From Akkermansiaceae bacterium UBA6138 (GTDB taxonomy: Bacteria > Verrucomicrobiota > Verrucomicrobiia > Verrucomicrobiales > DEV007): a DNA stretch of 8,003 bases. The notes below the pieces were generated by a model that had not been told where the DNA came from, did no database searches, and saw only the letters and a program-made list of their open reading frames with translations. Both the position numbers and the translations under genes were made by a program. Position 1 is the stretch's first letter, and each line of letters begins with the position of its first letter. This document shows, piece after piece, positions 1 to 5,847 of this stretch. The DNA lies in assembly GCA_002422425.1 (NCBI GenBank), contig DIVG01000033.1:1-8003 (forward strand). The letters run 5' to 3'.

Positions 1-27
1 CACCCTCCTCACCCTCCTCACCCTCGC
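1..27 (+). repeat. 9-base tandem repeat in the sulfatase signal-peptide region
   Basis: The window opens with about 2.8 head-to-tail copies of CACCCTCCT (1-9, 10-18, then 19-27 with a CGC ending). In the sulfatase frame it encodes repeated Thr-Leu-Leu, the hydrophobic core of the signal peptide. The array may extend upstream of the window. Short in-frame repeats like this can gain or lose units without breaking the frame, changing only the length of the hydrophobic core. Confidence 0.7.
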
Positions 28-1333
28 CGCCCCCCTCACCGCCGCCGAGCCGTCGAAACCGAATATCCTCTTCCTCATCTCCGATGATCTCGCCACCCGG
101 CTGGGATCATACGGGGATGCGGCAGCGATCACGCCGCATCTCGACCGCCTCGCCGCGGAGGGCGTTGTTTTCACCAAAGCCTACTGCCAGGGCGCCGTCT
201 GCACGCCGAGCCGGACCTCGTTCATGCTCGGGCTGAACACGCGTCATGCGAATGCCGACCACTTCCGGCATCATCCTGACACGATGACGATGGGCCGCTG
301 GTTCCGCGAGCACGGCTACCAGACGTTTTCCGTAGGCAAGATCGACCACACCGAGGAATACCTCGACCCGCAGGCCTGGGAGGTCCGGGCACGGGACGCT
401 GACGTGAAACCACCCGTAACGCAGGGGCGACGCATCAGTCTCGAGGAGGACCTCGGGACGCGGAAGCGGCGCGTCTCCCACCTCGGCATCGAGGATCAGC
501 CCGAGGCACTCCTCGACTGGGCGAGGGCGGAGCGCGCGATCCGATTTTTCGACGAGGAACGGGACGAAACGAGGCCTTTCTTTGCCGCGATCGGATTTCA
601 TTCCCCGCATGGTCCGTGGGACACGACCCGCGCGATCCACGAGCGGCACGATCCCGCGAAGTTCACGCCCGAGATCACGCCCGCCGATGTCGCGCCCCTG
701 CCGCCCGGCTCCCTCCTGCACGAGCCCGGACTCGAGCTGAGCGAGGCCCGCCAGCGCGAGGGGCTGCGTGGCTACTACGCGGCCGTGACCCTGCTCGACG
801 AGCAGATCGGCCGCCTCCTCGATCACCTCCGCGCCAAAGGCCAGCTCGACAACACCCTCGTTGTTTTCACGAGCGACCACGGTTATCACCTCGGCTGGCG
901 CGAGCAGTGGTGCAAACACAGCATCGATGAGCAGGTCATGCGCGTGCCGCTCATCGTGCGTCATCCGCAGGGCGCGAAAGGAGCCAGGGCCGGCGGCATC
1001 GTCGAGTTACTCGATCTCTTTCCCACCTTCTGCGACTTCGCCGGTCTGCCTGCGCCGGAGACGCTCGACGGCAAAAGCTTCCTCCCGCTCCTCATCGATC
1101 CGAAGGCCGCAGGCAAAGCCGGAGCCTTCTGCCAATGGGGCAACGGCCGCACCGTCCGCACGCAACGCTGGCGATTGGTCGAACGGCGCGACGGAAGCCG
1201 CGAACTCTACGACCACAGCACGGACATCGCCGAGTATCACAACCTCATCGCGAACCCGGAACATGAGGCGCTCGTGGAGCGTTTGCACGGGATGCTGGAG
1301 GCGGAATTCGGGAAGATGGTGAAGGTGAGGTGA
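2..1333 (+). CDS. Exported sulfatase, iduronate-2-sulfatase-like (5' end outside window)
   Basis: Type I (formylglycine) sulfatase that should hydrolyse sulfate esters, probably on a sulfated polysaccharide or glycosaminoglycan-like sugar, outside the cytoplasm. The frame is already open at base 2 and gives 443 residues to the TGA at 1331-1333. The start codon lies upstream, so the Met codon at 224 is internal. Numbering from base 2, residues 1-16 are the end of a signal peptide (Thr-Leu-Leu repeats, then Ala-rich). A metal-binding Ser-Asp-Asp follows at 27-29. The signature CTPSR begins at Cys67 (codon 200-202), the residue converted to formylglycine. Further active-site candidates are Lys113, His116, the HSPHG motif around His203, Asp292-His293 (TSDHG) and Lys305-His306. 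The C-terminal ELYDHSTD stretch is typical of the iduronate-2-sulfatase branch. One oddity: HLG is followed by WREQW where relatives usually have EHGLW. A matching anaerobic-type or FGE-type maturase is not in the window. The family call is firm; the substrate is not known. Confidence 0.93.
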   Translation, partial: TLLTLLTLAAPLTAAEPSKPNILFLISDDLATRLGSYGDAAAITPHLDRLAAEGVVFTKAYCQGAVCTPSRTSFMLGLNTRHANADHFRHHPDTMTMGRWFREHGYQTFSVGKIDHTEEYLDPQAWEVRARDADVKPPVTQGRRISLEEDLGTRKRRVSHLGIEDQPEALLDWARAERAIRFFDEERDETRPFFAAIGFHSPHGPWDTTRAIHERHDPAKFTPEITPADVAPLPPGSLLHEPGLELSEARQREGLRGYYAAVTLLDEQIGRLLDHLRAKGQLDNTLVVFTSDHGYHLGWREQWCKHSIDEQVMRVPLIVRHPQGAKGARAGGIVELLDLFPTFCDFAGLPAPETLDGKSFLPLLIDPKAAGKAGAFCQWGNGRTVRTQRWRLVERRDGSRELYDHSTDIAEYHNLIANPEHEALVERLHGMLEAEFGKMVKVR

Positions 1334-1489
1334 TCGGCGGAATAACACGGGGCTTGACGCGGCGATCCCGTCATGCCGTTAAACCCCTCGACGGCACGAT
1401 CGGCGACGAGTCCATCATCCGGTCCGCGTTAACGCCAGGCATGAACGCGGCCTTTTTCCAGTCGAAGCGTTTGTCCCGCAATGTAACCT

Positions 1490-1504
1490 AGTGGTCGGAC
1501 CTCT
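1490..1504. promoter_or_regulatory. Candidate FadR-subfamily (GntR) operator
   Basis: A 15-base imperfect palindrome with GGTC-G-GACC at its centre (1493-1501). Six of seven base pairs match about the centre at 1497; the mismatch is T1492/T1502. The core reads GGT-CGG-ACC, fitting the GGTnnnACC half-site arrangement known for PdhR/LldR-type FadR-subfamily regulators. It lies 5 bases before a good -10 hexamer and 20 bases before the dehydrogenase start codon, where a repressor would block RNA polymerase. The second gene of this operon encodes a FadR-type regulator, which makes autoregulation plausible. Short palindromes occur by chance, so this is a candidate only. Confidence 0.45.
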
Positions 1505-1508
1505 TACC

Positions 1509-1514
1509 TTTAAT
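1509..1514 (+). promoter_or_regulatory. Candidate -10 hexamer, near-leaderless transcript
   Basis: TTTAAT matches the sigma-70 consensus TATAAT at five of six positions and ends 9 bases before the ATG at 1524. Transcription would start around 1520-1522, giving an mRNA with almost no leader. This fits the absence of any Shine-Dalgarno-like sequence before 1524. No good -35 hexamer sits 16-18 bases upstream; that space is filled by the palindrome 1490-1504. Either an activator or a different sigma factor could be involved, or the element is fortuitous. Confidence 0.35.
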
Positions 1515-1523
1515 TTTTGACTC

Positions 1524-2513
1524 ATGCCTTCTTCCCAATCTCTCGTAGCCATAATTGACTGGGCCAGGTCACCGCTGGGTGATCCGGCTTCGCTGGTTGA
1601 AAAATCGGTCATCGGCGAAGCGGCCGAAGTGCGCCGTTTTCTTTGTGGGAGCGATGATGACTTTATCGACGAGATCTGCGAGGCCGCCGCGATCATCGTC
1701 TGGCACAACACGCCCATCGGTGCGCCGGGACTCGCGCGTTTGAAAAACTGTCGGGCCATCATTCGCAATGGCGTGGGGTTTGACTCGGTCGATGTTGCGG
1801 CGGCGCGGCAGCTCGGCATTCCCGTCTGTAATGTGCCCGATTATGGCACGGAGGAGGTGGCGGATCACGCTATCGCACTGATCCTCGCACTGTGCCGTCA
1901 GTTGTTCCCCCTCGATGCGGAGGCGAAGTCGCTCGGCTGGGTCATTCGTGTGGAACCGAAGCTGCGCCGATTAAGGGAACTGACCCTCGGCATCGTTGGT
2001 CTCGGACGCATCGGCACGGCCACGGCACTGCGGGCGAAGGCCCTCGGCTTCAACGTAATTTTCCACGACCCCTACCTGCCGAACGGCGCGGACAAGGCCG
2101 TCGGCATCGAGCGGGTGCGCTCACTCGATGAACTACTCGTTCGCTGCGATGTGCTCTCACTGCATTGCCCGCTGAACGAAGAAACCCGGCACCTCATCGA
2201 CGAGCGCGAGCTTTCCATGATGAAAGAAGGTTCCTTCGTCGTGAACACGGCCCGAGGCGCGGTGATCAGAAAAGACGCCATTCTTGCCGCCTTGCGTGAA
2301 GGGCGCATCGCCGGCGCGGGTCTAGACGTGGTCGAGGGAGAACCCTTGAAAACCGCCGAAGAAGCCGCCTCGCCAAACCTAATTGTCACCTGTCACGCGG
2401 CCTTTTGCAGCGTTGAATCCAAAATCGAGATGCGCACCACCTCCGCCCGCATCGCCCTCGCCGCCGTTCGCGGCGAACCACTCGAAAACGTCGTCAACGC
2501 CACTGTCCCATGA
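1524..2513 (+). CDS. NAD-dependent D-2-hydroxyacid dehydrogenase, C-terminal-binding-protein (CtBP)-like
   Basis: Cytoplasmic oxidoreductase that should interconvert a D-2-hydroxyacid and its 2-oxoacid using NAD(H). The length, 329 residues, is normal for the family. The split substrate-binding domain is formed by about 1-105 and the C-terminal end, with the Rossmann domain in between. The dinucleotide fingerprint Gly159-x-Gly161-x-x-Gly164 is intact and is followed by Asp182, which favours NAD over NADP. The catalytic set is present with family spacing: Arg244 (NTARG), Glu273 (EGEP) and His291. The His context TCHAAFCSVES, followed by an EMR motif, resembles the bacterial CtBP-like branch rather than serA-type phosphoglycerate dehydrogenase, which would carry extra C-terminal domains. 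The start at 1524 has no Shine-Dalgarno sequence but fits a near-leaderless promoter. The stop overlaps the regulator's ATG by 4 bases. The substrate is unknown; the link to a FadR-type regulator suggests a catabolic organic acid. Confidence 0.92.
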   Translation: MPSSQSLVAIIDWARSPLGDPASLVEKSVIGEAAEVRRFLCGSDDDFIDEICEAAAIIVWHNTPIGAPGLARLKNCRAIIRNGVGFDSVDVAAARQLGIPVCNVPDYGTEEVADHAIALILALCRQLFPLDAEAKSLGWVIRVEPKLRRLRELTLGIVGLGRIGTATALRAKALGFNVIFHDPYLPNGADKAVGIERVRSLDELLVRCDVLSLHCPLNEETRHLIDERELSMMKEGSFVVNTARGAVIRKDAILAALREGRIAGAGLDVVEGEPLKTAEEAASPNLIVTCHAAFCSVESKIEMRTTSARIALAAVRGEPLENVVNATVP

Positions 2514-3223
2514 ACATCACCGCTCTTGAACGTCCCGCCTCCCTCGTCGATTCCGTTTGTCAGCAACTGGCAAAGCTCATCCGGGGTGCCGACGCGGAGA
2601 AAAAGGATCGCTGGCTCCCCGGAGAGCGCTCCCTCGCCGAGCAACTCGGAGTCAGCCGCAGCGTCGTGAGGGAAGCAACGAAGCGCCTCGAGCAACAGGG
2701 CATGCTGGAAGTGCAACACGGCAATGGCATCAAGGTCGTCGATCGCCTTCACCGACCCTTGAGTGATTCCCTCTCGCTGCTTATTCCCGATGTGGCCGGT
2801 CGCCTACGCCAACTCAACGAGACCCGCTTGTCGATCGAGCCGGACGCCGCCGCCCGCGCCGCGGAACGGGCCACCAAAGCGCAACTTCTCGAGTTGCGGC
2901 GGATTCATTCGAGCCTGGAGGAGGCCCCCGACAACGACAACGCGATCCTCTGCGACCTCGCCTTTCATCACGCCATCGCTGATGCCAGCGGCAACCTGAT
3001 TTATCGGCTCGTTCTCGACTCCCTCGGTGAACTCGGTCTCGCGAGCCGCCTGCGCACGATCGGCCGTATCGGCAAGGCCCCGGCCGCGGCACACCACGAA
3101 GCCATTTTGTTCGCCATTGAGAACCGCGACCCCGAAACCGCCCGCCAAGCGATGCGCATCCACATCCTCGCCGCCGGTGAGGACATGGACCTGCCCGCTC
3201 TCAGAACCCGAGAGGCCAAATGA
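2510..3223 (+). CDS. GntR-family transcriptional regulator, FadR subfamily (FCD domain)
   Basis: DNA-binding repressor or activator, 237 residues, normal for the FadR subfamily. The N-terminal winged helix-turn-helix covers about 10-78, with the hallmark LPGERSLAEQLGVSRSVVREA at 36-56 and a wing ending near Val77. The FCD ligand-binding domain covers about 97-222. Its metal-site residues are all present with typical spacing: Asp149, His153 (D-x3-H), His196 and His218 (22 residues apart). Metal-containing FCD domains generally bind small carboxylates, so the effector may be the substrate or product of the dehydrogenase next door. Translation should be coupled: its ATG overlaps the dehydrogenase stop as ATGA (2510-2513), and its own TGA overlaps the next ATG in the same way (3220-3223). 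It is part of the operon it probably controls, with a candidate operator at 1490-1504. Confidence 0.93.
   Translation: MNITALERPASLVDSVCQQLAKLIRGADAEKKDRWLPGERSLAEQLGVSRSVVREATKRLEQQGMLEVQHGNGIKVVDRLHRPLSDSLSLLIPDVAGRLRQLNETRLSIEPDAAARAAERATKAQLLELRRIHSSLEEAPDNDNAILCDLAFHHAIADASGNLIYRLVLDSLGELGLASRLRTIGRIGKAPAAAHHEAILFAIENRDPETARQAMRIHILAAGEDMDLPALRTREAK
3210..3215 (+). promoter_or_regulatory. Shine-Dalgarno-like site that bears on the PSCyt start choice
   Basis: GAGAGG is the only purine-rich ribosome-binding candidate before any start in this operon. It lies 4 bases before the ATG at 3220 and 10 bases before the in-frame ATG at 3226. The spacing favours 3226, whereas the ATGA overlap favours 3220. 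The two starts differ by only two residues (Met-Thr). Confidence 0.4.
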
Positions 3224-5784
3224 CCATGAAACCCATTTTTCTGTCACCAATCTTTTTGTCATCGCTCTGCGTTTTTTCCCACGCGGGCGACACCGCCTTC
3301 TTCGATTCCAAAGTCCTCCCCATCCTCCAGAAACGCTGCTTCGAGTGCCACTCGCACGGCACTAAAATCAAAGGCGGCCTTGCGCTCGACTCGCGCTCCG
3401 GCTGGGTCGAGGGCGGCGACAACGGTCCCGCGATCCAGCCCGGCGAGTTGGAGGCAAGCCTGCTCGTCAAAGCGGTCCGCTATGTCGACGCGGAGTTCGA
3501 GATGCCGCCCAAAGCCAAACTCCCGGCCGACGAGATCGCCATTCTCGAAGAGTGGGTCAAAACCGGTGCCCATGACCCGCGCAGCTCCGGAACCACCAAA
3601 GTGAAAAAAGGCATCGACCTCGCCGAAGGGCGCAAGTTCTGGGCCTTCCAGTCGGTCCGCGATCCCTCGCCTCCCCGGATCGAGGACGAGCAATGGCCGC
3701 TCGATCCCCTCGATCATTTCATCCGTGCAAAGCAGGAGCAGCAGAGCATCGCGCCCGTAGCGGATGCGGATCGGCACACCTGGCTGAGACGAGTCTCGCT
3801 CGACCTCACCGGTCTCCCACCGTCGGAGACGGAAGTGCTGGAGTTTGCCAACGACCGTTCGCCGCAAGCATTCGAGGTGGTCGTGGACCGTCTCCTCTCC
3901 TCGAAGGCCTTCGGGGAACGCTGGGCGCGGCATTGGCTCGATCTCACCGGTTACGCGGACATGATGGGCACCTCCAACAACGTCTTCGCCGAGCACGCCT
4001 GGCGCTACCGCGATTACCTCATCGATTCCTTCAATGCGGACAAGCCTTTCGATGAGTTCATCCGGGAGCAGATCGCCGGCGATTTGATACCGGCGGAATC
4101 CACCGAAGATCGCGCCGAAAACATCGTCGCCACTGGATTCCTCATGGTGGGCGACATCGAGATCGTGAATCCCGACAAGGCGAGGATGGAGGCGGACCAC
4201 ATCGATACCCAGGTCAACCGGATCGGACAGACCTTCATGGGCATGACGCTCGGCTGCGTGCGTTGCCACGATCACAAATTCGATCCCATCGGCGTCGAGG
4301 ACTACTACGGGATCGCCGGGATGCTGCACAGTTCGCCCTCGTCGCACAAAATGCCCGACATGGGCGTGTGGAGTTCGCTGAACAGCATAGTATTGCCCGA
4401 GACTCCCGCCCAAATCGAGGCTCGCAAAAAGCTCGAAGCCGAAAACGAGCAACGCATTGCCGCTTGGAAAGCCGAACAGAAAACGCTCACCGACGAGAAA
4501 GCGGCCCTGACAAAACAACTCGCTGCCCTCGACAAAAGCACCGCGCCCGCCTCCCCGGTGGCCGCCACCGACCATGCGGAACGCGAGATCGCGCCAGCTC
4601 CGGAAGCCGGGAACACGGATGACAAAGACGCCCTCACCAGGCGTCGCGACGAAGTCGACGCGCAGCTCAAGAAGCTCGGCGAGACCATCAACCATGCCGA
4701 GTTCTTCAAAGACAAAACGCCGAGGGCTTTCGCCATGAGCGACGGCTCCGGGCCCGCCGACATGCCCGTGCAAGTGCGGGGCAATCCCTACACGCCCGGG
4801 TCCGTCGTCCCCCGCGGAGCCGTTCGTGTCGCCTCGTGGGACTCGTTTCCCGCCATCCCGGCCGGACAGAGCGGCCGCCTTCAACTCGCGGAGTGGCTTA
4901 CCGACAAGCGCCACCCGCTCACCGCCCGCGTCACCGTGAACCGCATCTGGGCGAAGCTCTTCGCCACAGGGATCGTGCCCAGTGTCGATTATTTCGGCAC
5001 CCGCGGCGACGTGCCCACCGATCCCGATCTGCTCGATCATCTCGCCACGCGCTTCATGGAAGGGGGATGGTCGCAGAAATCCTTCCTCCGCGCGCTCGTG
5101 CTCAGTCGCACCTATCGCCTCGGCAGCGCAAACGAAGCGTCCGCGATGAAGCTCGATCCCGGGAACAAACTCTATTGGCGCATGAATCGACAGCGCCTCG
5201 ATGCCGAGGCCCTGCGCGACTCCATGCTTGCCGCGAGCGGAGAACTCATCCGCGACGGCGGCGGTCCCGCGCTCGTCCTCGAAGAGCCGGAAAACTGCGG
5301 CTCGCTCTCGCTCAAAGGCGTCAATCCGCCGAACTACAATCATCGCAAACCGCGCCCCTCGCAGGAGTTCGAACGCACGATCTATCTGCCGGTGCTGCGG
5401 AATGGTACAGCCGGACCGGATCGCCTTCGGACCTTCTTCGACTTCGTCAACCCCGCCGAGATCGCCGGTCAGAGGAATCAGACGATCGTTCCCACGCAGA
5501 CGCTTTTTCTTCTCAATAACGACCTCATCCGCAAGCGCGCCCACGTCCTCGCCGACAAGCTCATCGCCGAAGAGCCCGACGAGGTAGACCGCCTCGAAAG
5601 CCTCTGGCTCCGTGTTCTGAACCGTCCTCTCACCAGCGCCGAACGCGAGGAAGCCCTCGCCTTTCTCGGTAGTGTGGAACCACTCATCACCACCGTCAAA
5701 GGCCGCCCCGTCCTCGACTCCATCAAGTGGCGCGAGCTCTGCCACAGCCTGCTGGCCTCGAATGAGTTTGTCTTTCGGTTATGA
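3220..5784 (+). CDS. Exported PSCyt1 / DUF1549 / DUF1553 cytochrome c-like protein
   Basis: Large envelope protein of the planctomycete/verrucomicrobial cytochrome family, 854 residues, in the usual range. A Sec signal peptide occupies about 3-22, ending SHA. The PSCyt1 cytochrome-c-like domain follows (about 25-118), with heme motif Cys40-x-x-Cys43-His44 and a likely axial Met95 in EMPP. The DUF1549 (PSCyt2) region spans about 155-372 and carries a second CxxCH, Cys346-x-x-Cys349-His350, followed by DHKFDPI, typical of the family. A charged, Glu/Lys-rich probable coiled coil lies at about 396-440 and 468-490. The DUF1553 (PSD1) domain runs from about 553 to the end, with NRIWAKLF and a VPTQTLFLLNND motif. 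The exact function is unproven; such proteins are usually paired with DUF1501 proteins and linked to polysaccharide use. Start is 3220 (ATGA overlap) or 3226. Both junctions carry copies of the short repeat: copy 1 encodes part of the signal peptide and copy 2 supplies the stop codon. Confidence 0.93.
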   Translation: MTMKPIFLSPIFLSSLCVFSHAGDTAFFDSKVLPILQKRCFECHSHGTKIKGGLALDSRSGWVEGGDNGPAIQPGELEASLLVKAVRYVDAEFEMPPKAKLPADEIAILEEWVKTGAHDPRSSGTTKVKKGIDLAEGRKFWAFQSVRDPSPPRIEDEQWPLDPLDHFIRAKQEQQSIAPVADADRHTWLRRVSLDLTGLPPSETEVLEFANDRSPQAFEVVVDRLLSSKAFGERWARHWLDLTGYADMMGTSNNVFAEHAWRYRDYLIDSFNADKPFDEFIREQIAGDLIPAESTEDRAENIVATGFLMVGDIEIVNPDKARMEADHIDTQVNRIGQTFMGMTLGCVRCHDHKFDPIGVEDYYGIAGMLHSSPSSHKMPDMGVWSSLNSIVLPETPAQIEARKKLEAENEQRIAAWKAEQKTLTDEKAALTKQLAALDKSTAPASPVAATDHAEREIAPAPEAGNTDDKDALTRRRDEVDAQLKKLGETINHAEFFKDKTPRAFAMSDGSGPADMPVQVRGNPYTPGSVVPRGAVRVASWDSFPAIPAGQSGRLQLAEWLTDKRHPLTARVTVNRIWAKLFATGIVPSVDYFGTRGDVPTDPDLLDHLATRFMEGGWSQKSFLRALVLSRTYRLGSANEASAMKLDPGNKLYWRMNRQRLDAEALRDSMLAASGELIRDGGGPALVLEEPENCGSLSLKGVNPPNYNHRKPRPSQEFERTIYLPVLRNGTAGPDRLRTFFDFVNPAEIAGQRNQTIVPTQTLFLLNNDLIRKRAHVLADKLIAEEPDEVDRLESLWLRVLNRPLTSAEREEALAFLGSVEPLITTVKGRPVLDSIKWRELCHSLLASNEFVFRL
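3236..3262 (+). repeat. Interspersed repeat, copy 1 (inside signal-peptide codons)
   Basis: TTTTTCTGTCACC followed by the core AATCTTTTTGTCAT. Bases 3242-3262 are an exact 21-base reverse complement of 5781-5801. The element is itself an imperfect direct repeat of a TTTTTGTCAyC half-unit, with a shift of 15 bases (17 here, because of a two-base insertion relative to copy 2). Read in the PSCyt frame it encodes the pentapeptide repeat IFLSP-IFLSS, the hydrophobic core of the signal peptide. Confidence 0.8.
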
Positions 5785-5805
5785 CAAAAAGATTGGTGAC
5801 AAAAA
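5781..5805 (-). repeat. Interspersed repeat, copy 2 (inverted; overlaps PSCyt stop codon)
   Basis: On the + strand it reads ATGACAAAAAGATTGG then TGACAAAAA, the reverse complement of copies 1 and 3. Bases 5781-5801 match copy 1 exactly. The TGA at 5782-5784 that ends the PSCyt gene lies within the repeat. It stands 43 bases before the GxxExxY start codon and forms the left member of an inverted pair with copy 3. Confidence 0.8.
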
Positions 5806-5823
5806 TATCTGATCTTTCTGTCA
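5782..5823 (+). other. Hairpin formed by repeat copy 2 and its right flank
   Basis: TGACAAAAAGAT (5782-5793) can pair with ATCTTTCTGTCA (5812-5823): 11 of 12 positions pair, with one A/C mismatch, and the loop is 18 bases (5794-5811). A register-shifted alternative uses the second half-unit, TGACAAAAA at 5797-5805. The stem is AT-rich and is not followed by a run of T, so it is not a standard intrinsic terminator. It could act as an mRNA processing or stability element between the PSCyt and GxxExxY genes, or as the folded end of a mobile repeat. Confidence 0.5.
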
Positions 5824-5847
5824 AAATTTCCTTCGTCTTTAACTCGT

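Larger units (their letters stand above)
1334..1523. other. Intergenic spacer between the sulfatase and the dehydrogenase operon
   Basis: This is the longest gene-free stretch in the window (190 bases). Its right end holds the palindrome and -10 hexamer listed separately. A weak hairpin (TGCCGT 1374-1379 pairing with ACGGCA 1391-1396, loop 11) lacks a T tract and is not a convincing terminator. A frame opens with GTG at 1330, overlapping the sulfatase stop, and runs 53 codons to TAG at 1489-1491. It has no ribosome binding site and no family I recognise, so I do not call it a gene. No clear terminator for the sulfatase is visible. Confidence 0.6.

Noticed and set aside
107..964. Minus-strand frame of 285 codons opposite the sulfatase
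   Set aside because: Antisense shadow of the sulfatase, whose formylglycine motif and metal residues fix the coding strand.
1354..1383. TTGACG (1354-1359) with GTTAAA (1378-1383) as a promoter
   Set aside because: The -35 is good, but the -10 matches only three of six positions and it would leave a leader of about 130 bases; TTTAAT at 1509 is the better -10.
1374..1396. Hairpin TGCCGT/ACGGCA as terminator of the sulfatase gene
   Set aside because: Only 6 bp with an 11-base loop and no T tract after it.
1330..1491. 53-codon frame starting GTG at the sulfatase stop
   Set aside because: It overlaps the stop as GTGA but has no ribosome binding site and no recognisable family, and it runs into the candidate operator. 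Kept only as a note on the spacer.
3259..5745. Very long minus-strand open frame (828 codons) opposite the PSCyt gene
   Set aside because: It mirrors a confidently identified gene in GC-rich DNA, where antisense frames stay open by codon bias. The translation is Gly/Arg/Val-rich with no recognisable domain.
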